From: Hirundichthys speculiger
Lineage: Eukaryota; Chordata; Actinopteri; Beloniformes; Exocoetidae
Assembly (NCBI GenBank): GCA_018398805.1
Contig: JAGFBZ010000172.1
Coordinates: 744,001-808,000, forward strand
Direction: 5' to 3'
Length of the DNA stretch: 64,000 nt
In this document: positions 49,738 to 62,112 of the stretch, in pieces
How positions within the stretch are numbered: the stretch's first letter is position 1
How the letters are laid out: every line of letters starts with the position of its first letter
Program-made: the position numbers and the translations under genes
Notes under the pieces: generated by a model
Told to the model about the DNA's origin: nothing
The model's database searches: none
The model's input: the letters and a program-made list of their open reading frames with translations, nothing else

Positions 49738-50133
49738 GAAATGATAATTTTTTCAAGCGTAATCATTACCTCATTTGAAACCTTTAGCATTATCAAATCA
49801 GCTTGGTGAGTCATATGATTTGCTTGTTTGTAATATATAATTGTGCATGGATTTCATGCACAGTTTTTTAAAGAAGCGTGTAGTCCTAAACCGATTAGTC
49901 CCATAACCACGAATATGAATACACAGATTTTTTCAGGATAAAAAGGCTCTTGTGAGATTTCAACAGGATTGGCTATTAGGTTTCCTCTTGGCTCTTTGAA
50001 ACCTTGTCACTCGCTGCGTCACTGTTTTCATCTGGGAGACGATGAGTTCAACAACATTCAAGTAGACTTTTTCTTTTGGTCAAAGAACACATACAGGTTC
50101 ATATTTTACCACAGAATAATATTTGAGGGTCTC

Positions 50134-50252
50134 TGTGGTCCAGGGTGTACCCCTGCCTTTCACTTAAAGAGAGCTGGGATAGGCTCCAGTAGATCCCCGT
50201 GACCCTGCAGAGGATTAAGTGGGTATAGAGGATGGATGGATGGATGGATGGA
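50134..50252 (+). mobile_element. Truncated copy of the same SINE/LINE tail, plus strand
   Basis: Only the 3' part is present: CAGGGTGTACCCCTGCCTTT through GTGACCCTGCAGAGGATTAA, ending in GGATGG repeats at 50230-50252. It is the opposite orientation and 5'-truncated relative to 49360-49722. Confidence 0.8.
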
Positions 50253-52204
50253 TCATATTTGTCTGGATGTCGAATACAATTTGATTACTCCGTCTTCAAA
50301 GCAAATCACATTTCTTAAATTCCCTCATGAGCTTTTCTGAGGCTTATAACAATAATGATAGTAAAAACATGAAATGCTGAAATGAATGTAATAAAACATG
50401 ACTGACACTCAGCTGGTAAAACAGAAACTTTAAACACGAGAGGGAGAGCTGAGATGCTGTCTGACCTGGAAGCGTTACCTCTTCTGCATGTCTGCTCAGC
50501 TGCTGGCAGGACGGCACAACAGACGTCGATGCTGTTCAGGAAGCTGAAGGTCAGCCAACACGCTGGAGTCCTTTTTGTCTTAAAGACTGATTGTCAGGCT
50601 GAGGTGTCGCCTTTATTGAAAGCTGTGGGAAACGCTTGGTGGTGAATGAATGCTGGCAAAGACGACTTCTCACAGTGCAGACTGATTTGAAGGGCTGCCT
50701 TGACACACATGTTTCAGCCTGGTCAGATTCATGACATTCATGTACACCTCTGGCTGCAAATTACAGAGAGCAGGAAATCATCTTTTTTTTCTGTAAGCAG
50801 AAAAGGGCTTATACTTATAAAAATAAACAAATAAAAATAACAGGCAAGACACTGGCAATGACGTTCTGTCATCGGACTGAAGTGTTGATGTCAAAATTGA
50901 AGAATCTGGTGAGTCTGACAGTGATGGGAAGCAGATGTGTTGCTGAGCAGGAACAGCCTGTACACCTGGGAGCCACATGCATGAAGGATGCATACACACA
51001 GAAACCACATGCACACCTTTACCTGCCCTCAGACTGGTGTTCGTAAAGGAAGAATGAGCAGCAAGAATGTGTGGACCTCGTGCATCCGCAATTCAACCCT
51101 GATATGAAGTGGAAGTGGTGAGAAAGAATTCAAAACTGACCAATTTCACCTCAATAGTGTGATAGTGCCAATACTAAATTTTTAAAAAAATAATTATTCT
51201 TTACCCTAGTAAATACTCTTCAATAACTGTAATGGTTGTTTGTGCAGAATGCAGCTCTGGCACTGCTTGAAGGCGGCTTTAAGAAGAGAACAAGTGTTTT
51301 ACAGGATCCTTCTGAAGCTCTGGTAGAAACTGATAAGTGCTGCTTTATGTTGGCTAAGAGCATTTCTCCTTAGACTTTGTGAGGAACTTGGCCCACCAAA
51401 GCCCCTGTGCTGTCTTTGTGTGAGCTGATGTCCTCTTTTGTCTTTTTTTATTTAATTATGCACCCCTGTGGATTTCTTTGCCTTGGACTTGGACCTTATC
51501 ACTTCTGCTCCTTTTTTCCAATTTGTGGATGTTATTTCTGAACATCAACCATATAGAATTCTATAAAATAAAAACAGTTGAGACATTTTTTAAAAATGTT
51601 TTTTTATTTTATTTTATAAAGCACATGAAACAGTTTTTATTTACTCTCCTACTCGTCAGTGATGAGTGTCTCAACTTCACATTTGGTAAGATTCTGCTCC
51701 CTTGCTGTGGCTTTAAAAGTCAATTCTGCTTAGTTGTTGGTCCAAGTGATCTTTTTATATGCAAATGATTAATTAGTGGAGTGTCTACACACACTTCGTG
51801 ACTATGTTGCAGGACAGAGGATCATGCATTTAGCAAGCCAAGGCCTCAAATAAATTTAGAGAAGAGATCTTTAGAAAATAGGCCTTCTTTACTGACTCCA
51901 ACCTAAAAAAATTTTTCTCAAGACTCTCAAGACATTTGCTTGGTTTAGATGTTTTTTAGATTGAATAATTACACATAATTTGTTGAAAGAAAATTGCAAT
52001 GAAGATGTTCAAAACCTAGAATGTATTGAGTAGCTGCTAAAAAGTCACATCTGACAACCACAAAGGGCTAGCTCCAAAAGCAAGTCAGTTTCCATTAACA
52101 TCCATATTAAAATGCCCAACTATACCGCAGAAATAAAAGTGTTTCAAGCCTGGTACAAAGACGGTTTTGGTTTCCTTAGCTAGATCTCACATCCAGGACA
52201 ACTG
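50253..52204. other. Non-coding (probably intronic) interval
   Basis: No exon or mobile element recognised. Short open frames, such as one at 50454-50645, have no recognisable domain. Confidence 0.4.
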
Positions 52205-52928
52205 TAAGGTGTCATGCTTTGTGTGTTGAAGGGAGGACGCAAATGCAGGAGATTCCAAGCCCAGGTGATTTATTAACAATAAATAAATAAAATAGAAACT
52301 TCACTTAAATCCAGGACAGCAAGGCAGGGACATCTGGGAAGGAGAACAGTTGTGATGTTACGAGATGTGCCGAGGCTTCGAGGCGCGTCTCAAGTAATGG
52401 AGGGGGCGTTTCAACGAAGTGGTATCGAGGTATGTTTCATTTAGGGGAGGAGCCAAAATTGATGACATCCGAAGCCTCACTGCCCGGCTGTACCACGTGA
52501 CTGCTTCGGGGAGTAGTTCAAGTGTCGTCGCGAGATTCGACAACAATATAAACCCTTCAGGCTCCATTCAAGATGTGGGTTGTTGGTGGAGAGTTGTGGT
52601 CAGTTCAGAGATTGGATAGATATTTGATAGTTTGAATACTGGAGTGTGGATAGTGTTTGTGTAGCTTTGAGATATTTTGATATATTCCCCTGTGTGGGAA
52701 CATTTTGATTTGATAACTCCTAATAACCCTCCAGAATACTGGGAGAGGTAAAAATGACTGTACCCCTTGTATAATCTTGTTCCTGTGTTTTTGTGCAAAC
52801 CAGCATCTTCTGTACCGCGTGAAAGGTGAAAGAGTGTTTTTAAAGGCAGAAGAGGTTGTGTCAAAAAGAAGGATTCATTTACAACCAATGTTGGGCAAGT
52901 TCACTTTCTACAAGAACTAGTTACCCTG

Positions 52929-53195
52929 ATAGCAAAAAGACTCCACTGCGGATCCGCTGCGGAGGTACCACAAGATTTGGAACGGACCCACGAAACGGAC
53001 CCATATCGGGGTCCACTTGTACTCAGTGACAGATCCCCTTTGGAGGCGGATTGCAGAACCGCGCTGGCTCTGCGCTGCATCTAGTCCATAAAACCTTACC
53101 TCCGCGGCGGCTCCTGAGCGGACCCACATATCTGCCACAGATCCGCAACGGACGCAGAAAAACTTCTGGCCCTGGTCTGTTTTGGACCTGTTCAT
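52929..53195. other. GC-rich block with repeated 'cggaccca' and 'gcggatccgc' words
   Basis: A sharp rise in GC content inside AT-rich DNA, beginning near CCCTGATAGCAAAAAG. The words GGACCCA, CGGATC and ACGGACGC recur. It looks like a short transposon piece. No coding domain seen. Confidence 0.4.
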
Positions 53196-53339
53196 CTCAT
53201 TTTAAAAATCCAGATAACATAGCAAACTAAACAAAATGTATGCCTAACCTAGACTTCCACACCAATATAGCCATAGCTCAAATCTGCATTTCCTTGTGTT
53301 TTTTAAACCTAACACTATTGTCAATATAGACCTAACAGA

Positions 53340-53574
53340 AAAAAATCAAGACATCAATTGCCCTCAAAGCAGTTTACATTGGCCATTGATTCACCCATTC
53401 ACACACCAGTGGGCGGCTCCCACTATGCAAAGCGCTGCCAGACAATTTGGGGGAAAGTTAGGATTCCGTGTCTTGCCCAAGGACACTTTATCATGTGGAC
53501 AGTTGGAGCCGGGATCAAACCGCCAACCTTACAATGACTGGACGACCCGCTCTACCAACTGAGATACAGCCACC
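53340..53574 (-). mobile_element. tRNA-derived SINE nested in the cluster, minus strand
   Basis: The minus strand begins GGTGGCTGTATCTCAGTTGG with the A-box region TCAGTTGGTAGAGCGGG, then the B-box GGTTTGATCCC, then a body with TGTGTGAATGGGTGAATCAA and an A/T-rich tail near 53340. The head is still tRNA-like. This is a second SINE type, different from the copies at 48240 and 49360. Confidence 0.8.
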
Positions 53575-53626
53575 AACCAAGTAGTTAAAGGCTATTCTGT
53601 TTGTGAGCATCAATACCTATTATTAT

Positions 53627-53701
53627 TGGACAAACTGATTAATCCAGGTGTGTCTGACCATTGTGGCTACTCAGACACACCTGGATTAATCAGTTTGTCC
53701 A
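53627..53701. repeat. Perfect 31-bp inverted repeat, 13-base loop
   Basis: Arms 53627-53657 and 53671-53701 are exact reverse complements, with spacer 53658-53670. The repeat sits just beside the nested SINE inside the transposon cluster. No mismatch was seen, which implies recent origin. Confidence 0.95.
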
Positions 53702-54152
53702 GTCAGTTGGTTGAGATACAGCTGCCTGTGATTATACACCCAGCCAGTAGGTGGTGTCGTGTGCACAAGAAGCTTTGAGAGACGAACCCTTTCTTGAACC
53801 AACCTGCTCAAGTGGTTTGAAGGCTCATGAAGCTTCATCTCACCATCACTAGAGAGCAGGACGATGAGCAGGACGAAATCAGAAAGACAAGCAGATGGAG
53901 CAGCTCGAACAGAAAGGGAAAGACAAGACTTTAATACACATAGAGGGACAAACGAATGGCAGGTGCAGGTAATCGGGTTAATATACGGAGAGAAGTAAAG
54001 AAGAACACAATGAAGACAAGACAAACCTTTAAAGTAAAACAGGAAACAAGGTAGAGTAATGACAGGGGAGAAGACACAAGACACTAACTAAACTCAGAAA
54101 CCGAAAAACACCACAAGGACGGAGTGTGGTGCTCAACCCACACCATGACATA

Positions 54153-55970
54153 AGGGGCATGAATTGTTATGTGTCTCATCATATATTGTATAAAGCAACA
54201 AATATATTTTGAGTGACAGCTGCACTTGACATCTGAGCCTTTAATTAGAAGAGCTTAAACTCTTATTTTGAAGATGTGGCTTGTTAAGTTGGCCCTTAAA
54301 GAGATTGGAGGTAAAGGGGTTTGTCCAGGTCTTTTATTTTATTTATTCATTTATTTTTAAGTCTATGATGAACCCTTATCCCCAGAAAAGAAGCAGCAGA
54401 GCTGTAGTACTTACAGCACATGATAAATGCTGTGAGGTTAGTGTGATGTGTTTGGTGTAAAGGTGAAGCTAAATCTGAGGCTGATGATAAATTTATACTA
54501 AGAATCCAAAAAATACCTCAGAACCCTAAACTCTTCTCTTGCTTTTTACTGCTGAAGAAAGAGTCCTGCCTTCACTGCGCCGTCCTCATCACTTTATTAA
54601 CTATAACACGAGAAATGAAAGCTTGATAATTTCATGCTGACCAGCAGAATGGAAGTAGAGTCTTTATGGCTTCTCTGGCTGTCCGCTGCACACTGCGTGC
54701 TCGGGGAAGATGCACCGCTGCCAAATGTGAAGAGAAGCTGGCGTATCGCAGGGCGGCAGGGGAGGAGATAAGCAGCAATAAAAACATCTTGTAAACCTTG
54801 TAAAGTAGGGGGACGCAAAGCAGCCTGCAAGTTTAATGTTACTTTTTTTTTTTTTTTTTCCCCTGTTCAAGCTCTTCGCTGGAAATCTGTCTGAAGTGGA
54901 CATAAATTAAGCAGAGAATCAATTCAACTCTCCAGTTTGAAGTGCAAGTGAGTCTTTTTCTCATCGGTAACAACTGCTCCCAAAAGACTAGATTCAGCAG
55001 GTTTCTTTTTCAGATTGTGGAAAAGCTGAGGCCGCGTGGTCGTGATCAGATCCGCAGTCCACAGCCTCTAAATGCTGGTTCCCAGTCTTCAATGTGGGCC
55101 ACCACAGTTGACCACATTCATATACTGAATGGTAGTTTTCTTATACAGAAATGCCGTAAGGACAGGGACCAGCTCCTCACTTTTACACCTTTAAGGAGAA
55201 ACTTTGATTAATCATTTCCTGCAGTTTGTAGTAATTGTGTTAAAGTGTTGAAGGATTGAAATCAGAGCCAGTACTGAACTGGATGTCTGGATTTCTCTGT
55301 GTATGAAAAGGGAGGAAATTTTATTTTATTTAGTTTTTAGAAATTATAATTGGCAATTGGCAATTTTTTTTTTCCCATTCACCTGTTCGGTAAAGAAACT
55401 CACCACATCCTGAGTCACAGCGAGTCTATAGAAAGGCTGAATCAGGAGCTGGCAGGCTGGAGTACAGTACGGTCGGCCTGGAGAGCTGGATGAGAGCATA
55501 ATGTCCACCAGTTATAAATCTGCCAGCAGGGCATATAGCTTTGGAACATGGTTCAGATTGTCCCGGGAAAAAAAAAACACTTGAACTGTGTTCCAGCTCT
55601 CTGTTATCCCATTTCTCTCCATCTTCACAGGGACCGAGCAGTTTCACTATCTGTATCGATCACGCGCCTTCATGGGGCCAAGAGGATCATTCTGGAGAGT
55701 GGTTCCTCACATTCACTGCTTTCTCTGCCCCAAGTGACCCCGAGGAGAATCAAGTAATTGAACAGAAATGTCCGGAGTCATCAGTCTCAGCCTGCTTTGC
55801 CGTTAACTGCTGCAGCAGGTTAAAGAGGGAAGGCGGAGTTTTTATTTGGTTTTGTATCTTTTAAGGTGATTTGTGTTCATATTCAGTTTACCAATCAACT
55901 CATCAACCAATTTCCTGACTGGCAGGAAAACAAAGAACAAAAGAAAAACTATGTATACTAATCATATGCT
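54153..55970. other. Non-coding (probably intronic) interval
   Basis: No exon or element recognised. A poly-T run lies at 54843-54859. Confidence 0.4.
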
Positions 55971-55974
55971 CTCA

Positions 55975-57130
55975 TTAGGCAACAGAGAGTTCCACTCTCT
56001 GTTCCCTCCAAAAGGACACGTTGACAACTCGATTTCCAATTTGATCAACTTTTATTTCCAACTTCAAACATTTGTTGGTTTAATTTCAGTTGATCTTCGG
56101 TTTAACATCAGGTTGTAAACCTTCGAAACACAGAAACAAAATGTTAACAAATTAAACAAAGATTCCCAACAATGTTTTACAAATGCTTTTAAACTTCTTA
56201 ATGTTTTTAAACTTTCAAATAATGTTTTAAACAACGTAAAATAGTTTTAATTTTCCTAATAGTTGTTTTAAACCTAATGTTTCTAAACATTTAAATTGCA
56301 AACAGGTTTTTTAAGACTTGTTTTTTAAACACAAACTTCAAACTCCAAATAAGTTTTAAACACTAAACAAATGCATTGTCATTAAGGAATGTTGACATTT
56401 TAATTAAATAACCATTTTAAGTGACCCAAAAATAATTACTCATTTTAAATATTAATGGTTCAATTTGATTAAACATTTGACAATTTAACAAATTAACCAT
56501 TTAAATGAATTAAAGAATTAACTTAAATCCATTGGATTGAAGAAACTAAAAAAATGGCTACGAGCTTGTAGATCGGCTCTTTTCTCTAAGTCTTTTAAAC
56601 TTGTAACATTGTAAATGTAATTTAAAATGTCCACATTTTAGCAAGGCATTAAACAAACAATTATCCTTCAACATTGATTTCTGTGGTGTTTTTAAACCTT
56701 TTAACTTAAGCATTTAAGTTGTTAAACAAATGCAAACAATGCTCAAAATGAACTCAGAAATGCAGTGGTTCAACTTGAACCCTGTAGCAACTTCCAAGTA
56801 CAATCTTAAGCATTTTAAACTAGACATTCCAACCGGCATAAAATGAACAAGGATATTCACCGACCATTGGTGTGTTGGAGAAACTTCTAGAGTAGAGCTT
56901 GCGGTTGCTGTTCTCTTGCGATTTGTTTGTAGAATGAATGTGACTGAGAGCCTCCATGACTTTACGGTGCACTCAATCATCAATCGGCGGCCATTTTGTG
57001 GTGGACTCTGGGGATTGTAGTTTACTATGGTGCTGGCCAAGTTTTCCCACCATATATGGCACAGGATTGACCAAAGTTTCCATTTTTGAGTTTCAACTCC
57101 ACAGTGCACGCTTCACTTGTAAGAGTGTCT
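55975..57130. repeat. AT-rich block with recurrent TTTAAAC motif
   Basis: From about 56080 to 56830 the words TTTTAAAC, GTTTAAA and near variants recur many times at irregular spacing. The right end (56985-57130) is a different, GC-richer part with GTGGACTCTGGGGATTGTAG. The whole looks like a degenerate non-coding repeat, but I cannot assign a class. Confidence 0.4.
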
Positions 57131-59369
57131 TTACTCCTCTGAGTGAGCTTTCTATGAACATAAATCAGATGCACCTTTCAGACGGACAGGGAGTGTCATT
57201 AATGTGGTGCTAAAGTTCCTCTGAGACGTTTAATCGGACGACCAGGGAGCCGCTCAGCATCCCTTTAACATGTGATGAGTCTAAAACAGAGAGTAGATGG
57301 TTTAGTGTGTTGTGTGCGCTGACCATTGGCCAGTTTGTTACTGACCAGTTCACAAGCTGGTGATCAACTGGCTAACTGGGCTTAAAATCATGTAGTTAGT
57401 TCAGAACAGAAGAGCTTGGAGAGAATAGAGATCAAGTAGATAAAAAATGTGTGTAAAGTCAGCGGTAAAAATTTCTGTTTGTAACTTATAAGTGGAAGTT
57501 CATTTTCAAGACAGATGAAGGCGTGTGAACGTCTGCGACACAGACCATATACTTGATGGTACGTTGAGGTTTTGTTTATATTCTAACCAAGTCATGAGCA
57601 TCATAATAAAACTTTGCCTTTGTTATTCTCCACATTCTCCAATGAGAGAATTAGATTCTTTCCTTCATTTACATTAGCATAGCAAATACATGTGAAACAC
57701 AATTTGGCATTTAAATCTTATTTCATTACTTTAGCTTTAATAAACAACTGTTCAAGATGGCAACCAACAGATTTGCTGGTACGGTGGGGTTTTTTTCGTT
57801 CCTGTATGTTGTGTGTTTGCTGTCTGGCAGAGGAGCTGCAGAGCTTTTCTGTATTGATGAGAAAATGTGAAAATATGAAATATATAAAAAAAATATGAAT
57901 AACTCCTTTGCCCTCTTGGTGTATCCACAGGCCATGAGACGAACGCCATCATTTCCCACAACATTATGAAATACAATTTAGCAGAAGCTAATTTAATTTA
58001 TTCCCTCTCTCCTGAGACTGGAAGCAGCAGAAACATTCACTCTCTGAAAGCTCAGTTTTACTTGTGACGTGATTTTTCGCTGTCCAGTCAGATCTGAAGC
58101 AAACAAACAGCAGCTCGTTTCATGCTTGTTGCTTTCCCTGATAATCTCCCCTGATAATCTTCCCACCGTCTTTACGCAAGTTCATAATTTTGCACTGACT
58201 TCAATTTCTCTTGAAGATTTATTTTGACAACACTCGGTTCGAGACTACAAAACTTTGACTGCAATCCATGCATTTTTTTTTTCCGTCCCTCCATGGTTCA
58301 GTCCATCAAGGCAGTGAGAAGACATGATGGGAAGATTTTAAAAGAAAGAGAGATCTATATGTTTTAAAATTCTATGTGTATCCCAAAGAGTGACAAAGAG
58401 GATTAAGATGGATTACTGTGAAATTCAGCTCATTCCCCAGATAATGAGGCCCACCGACTTCTGTAATCCTGTGACTTTTCTTTCGGCTGTGCAGCGAAGC
58501 TGACGTGTGCAGCTTTAACCTGAAAAGTGTCAACATATATCTGATGGATTTGCTTTGAAATTTGGTGCACAAATTAAAATCACTAATTGTGTTCAGCGCT
58601 GCTTATCAGATGAAGGCATCCTCCAAACAAACTGTTTTTTTTTTTCCATTTGGAGCAGGTTTTCCAGTAAAGCCACAAACAATTTATCTTTTTTGTTCTG
58701 ACATTTCACCCACTACAAATAATCTCCAATAAAAAAGCATTTCACTGCTCCAAACCTTCTCCGCCACCTCTCAAACGATGTTTACTTCGCAGGAACATAC
58801 GCAGACAAACACACATTAACTTTAATCCACATGCGCGGACAAACACAGATGCCCACGCCGGGCTGTGAGATGATAGAGAGAGAAAGCAGATAGAGGAGAG
58901 CTGTTGGAACGCCAGATAATAGGATTAGACTAATTACATTTCAACTGTGACCATGAATTCTGTTTGGGATGTGTGACTTGCTTTCTCCAGCAGCAGTAGA
59001 GTTGTGAGTTCGGACGACAAAATGGTGGCTTTTGCTGAAATTGTATCTGAATTATTGCCTGGATAGCAGGGATTTGGTTCTGAGATTCAGCCGTAATGAA
59101 AAACGAAGCTGTCAGAAAGGAGTCTAACGGTGCAGTTAGTAAGTTTAAAAGGTCAAGTGAGTGTTTTCACATTACAGTTAATCAGTAATGTAAGTTCAGA
59201 CTCCGTGACTGATGCCTTTTGCTCTTATACCGTTCTGTTACGCACCTCTACTTCCAAGTAACTTTGGACAGGATGCATAAATAATTAAATGAGTTAAACT
59301 AACTGATATCAAGAAGTTAATATTTTCTGTTTTGTGCTCATCCATGCTTGGTATTTTTGATCAAATTAT
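57131..59369. other. Non-coding (probably intronic) interval
   Basis: No exon, RNA gene or mobile element recognised. Confidence 0.4.
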
Positions 59370-59930
59370 TCCCATCCTTCTTCTTTATGTTTCCAAACCA
59401 TCTCAATCTCATCTCTTAGTTCATCACTAAGATGTCTAACTCCGACTCTCTGGTATGCGCTTGTTTTTAGCTTTATCCATCCTTAACATTTTCAGCTCTG
59501 CCACCTCCAGCTCTTCTTCCTGTCTCTTGGTCAGAGCTGCTGTCTCCAAGCCGTATAAAGGCGCTCGTCGACACCTACCATCTTGTAAACCTTTCCCTTT
59601 ACTTTCGCTACTGTATTACTGTACTGCTACTTCTATCACAGATAAAACTCTCCGCCCAGGCTGCACGCTCTTATTTACCTCTTTTCTACTCTCCCCATTG
59701 CTCTGGACAGTTGATCCCAAGTTTTTAAACTACTGCACTTTCTTCACCTCCATTTCTTGCGTCCTCCCGGTTCCCTTTCATTCACTCACATGTACACTAT
59801 CTTGCTGAAACTACCCTTCATTCCTCTTCTCTCTAGCATCTATCTACACCTCTCCAGGTTTTTTTTTTCCATCTGCTCCCTATTCTCACTGAAGATCACA
59901 ATGTCATTTGTGTGATTTTGGTGAAAATAA
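59370..59930 (-). pseudogene. LINE reverse transcriptase fossil, minus strand
   Basis: Minus-strand translation gives NDIVIFSENREQ near 59880-59905, the stretch just after the catalytic aspartates of a reverse transcriptase. It then passes through broken frames with recognisable pieces: KGKVYKMV near 59580, TKRQEEELEVAELKML-like near 59500, and GVRHLSDELRDEIEMVWK near 59400-59440. This matches the RT C-terminal half of an RTE/L1-type LINE common in fish. Multiple stops and frameshifts show it is dead. Both ends are truncated. Confidence 0.65.
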
Positions 59931-60650
59931 TATTTAAAAATCAATCCACACAGTGGCCTCCTCCTTCATTTCAACCATGAATGAAAGTGGATTTTAAGTA
60001 GAGCTGATGAGTGACTGTCCTCCCCTTCAGTCTGACTTTATAAACATTTATAGGTACTAAACATGCAGTGGCTTCCAACTCTCATTTTTCAACTATCTAA
60101 TAAAACATTGCTTTAAAAAAACATTATGATGACAAAGAGAATGTACAGTTACTCAGTTCGTGTATGTGTGTCCATCGGTAAAAACACTCTTAAATCTCTC
60201 AGTATCTGATGGGGTTAGCAAGAGTAATTATGGAAGAGAAAAAAAACCAAACAAGAGTAAATCAAAGATAGCGTTGTAAAAGCACCATGCCTATAGGGGG
60301 ACCCAGTGAGCTAAAAAATTGCAAATGTTCCGCTTTAACCAGTCAATAGACAAGCATGTGATGAGCTTGTCCAGTCAATGACTCTTCCATGTAACATGAG
60401 TACTTGCTCAGAACACTTAATGTTTTTAACAGCAATAAAAGCATTTCAATGTAAATATGAACAATCCCCTGTCATCAAAAATGTTATATTGGTGAAGTTA
60501 TTGTCCTACCTTTCATGAGACACTTCTTGTCACTATTTTACACAGACGTAGCTAAATCATCTAAGATGTGCTCGATAATTTTGTATTGTTTCCATCTGGA
60601 TGATGCAGCCAGTGAGTCGGCTGAGTTGTTTAGGCTGCAGAAACAAGTTT
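59931..60650. other. Non-coding interval
   Basis: Nothing recognised. Confidence 0.4.
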
Positions 60651-60652
60651 TA

Positions 60653-60893
60653 TTACCTCCCCCAAGGAGGTTATGTTTGTCTGTCTGTCTGTTTGTCTGT
60701 GTTCAAGATAACTCAAAAAGTTATGGATGGATTTTGATGAAATTTTGAAGAGTTGTCGGAAATGTAACATGGAAGAACTAATTTCATTTTGGTTGTGATC
60801 CGGAAGAATTCCTGGATTCTGGATCACTTTCAAATTTTTGATAATTGTTGCGCTTGGCGGAGGTCTGCGCCCTTCTGAGTGCTTTTTTTAGTT
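60653..60893 (+). mobile_element. MITE-like teleost repeat with inverted ends
   Basis: Left part ACCTCCCCCAAGGAGGTTAT with a GTCTGTCTGTCT run, right part TTGGCGGAGGTCTGCGCCCT followed by GAGTGCTTTTTTTAGTT. The two ends share CCTCC/GGAGG-type inverse words, and the body (ACTCAAAAAGTTATGGATGG) is a widespread fish repeat. Non-coding. Confidence 0.65.
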
Positions 60894-61115
60894 CCATAAG
60901 CTATATTCCTTTTAGTAACAAAATTAAAGGGGGACAAATTGAAAAAAATACCTGCCAGTATTCTTTGCAAGAAAGCATATAGTTGGGTGTTTGCCACCTC
61001 AATAATTCAGAGATAACACAACATCGTTGTATAGTCTGGGACAACATAAATCTGCAGACTACTGTGACATTACTAACCCTGTGTAGAAACACCCAGCTTT
61101 CATATCTGTATCTCT

Positions 61116-61158
61116 GTGGAGCAAATACAGCTAAATTAGTTTGCTGTATTTGCTCCAC
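61116..61158. repeat. Perfect 16-bp hairpin
   Basis: Arms 61116-61131 and 61143-61158 with an 11-base loop. It lies about 80 bases before the minisatellite. Function unknown. Confidence 0.9.
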
Positions 61159-61239
61159 CTTGCCATGAACAGAACTGAAAAGATGTTATTGAAAAGGGTG
61201 TTTTTGTACAGTGAGTGTGTTTACATGCACAGTCTAGTT

Positions 61240-62112
61240 ATGGCTAGGGACAGCTACGCTACAGCTAGGGACAGCTACAGCTGGGTACGGCTACAGCTAG
61301 GGACAGCTACAGCTAGGGACAGCTACAGCTAGGGACAGCTACAGCTGGGGTACAGCTACAGCTACAGCTAGGGTACAGCTACAGCTAGGGACAGCTACAG
61401 CTAGGGACGGCACATAGTTGGGTACGGCTACAGCTAGGGACAGCTACAGCTAGGGACAGCTACAGCTGGGTACGGCTACAGCTAGGGACAGCTACAGCTA
61501 GGGACAGCTACAGCTAGGGACAGCTACAGTTGGGTACGGCTACAGCTAGGGACAGCTACAGCTAGGGACAGCTACAGTTGGGTACGGCTACAGCTAGGGA
61601 CAGCTACAGCTAGGGACAGCTACAGCTGGGTACGGCTACAGCTAAGGACATCTACAGCTAGGGACAGCTACAGTTGGGTACGGCTACAGCTAGGGACAGC
61701 TACAGCTAGTTATGGCTACAGCTAGGGACAGCTACAGCTAGGGACAGCTACAGCTAGGTACGGCTACAGCTGGGTACAGCTACGCTAGGGACAGCTAGAG
61801 CTGGGTATGACTACAGCCAGGTACAGCTACAGCTAGGAACAGCTACAGTTGGGTACGGTTACAGCTGGGTTAAACTACAGCTGGTTACGGCTACAGCTGG
61901 GTACGGCTACAGCTGGGTACGGTTACAGCTGGGTTCAACTACAGCTGGTTATGGCTACAGCTGGGTACGGCTACAGCTGGGTACGGTTACAGCTGGGTTC
62001 AACTACAGCTGGTTACAGTTACAGCTGGGTACAACTACAGCTGGTTATAGTTACAGTTGGGTACGGCTACAGCTGGGTACAGCTACAGCTTGGTACAGCT
62101 ACAGCTGGGTGC
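61240..62112 (+). repeat. Minisatellite, 16-bp unit, about 54 units
   Basis: Tandem array built on a 16-bp unit such as CTAGGGACAGCTACAG with variants CTGGGTACGGCTACAG, CTGGTTACGGCTACAG and CTGGGTTCAACTACAG. Because 16 is not a multiple of three, every frame reads through as a repetitive peptide, which explains the open frames here. Variants are arranged in order: the left two thirds are mostly 'agggacag' units, while the right third alternates 'gggtacgg', 'gggttcaa' and 'ggttacgg' in a four-unit (64-bp) higher-order repeat at about 61850-62040. Confidence 0.95.

Larger units (their letters stand above)
52205..54152. mobile_element. Nested transposon cluster, outer element
   Basis: The outer parts (52205-52350 and about 53860-54152) start with GTGTCATGCTTTGTG and end with CACACCATGACATAAG, a loosely inverted TGTCATG/CATGACA pair. 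They read like a known type of fish repeat. The part in between (about 52355-53857) is different DNA, with a hAT-like repeat end rich in 'cgaagctt/gaggcttcg' words, a GC-rich block, a SINE and a long hairpin. Boundaries of the inner insert are approximate. Confidence 0.5.

Noticed and set aside
61240..62112. CRISPR-like regular repeats
   Set aside because: Units are contiguous with no unique spacers, and the host is a vertebrate. It is a minisatellite.
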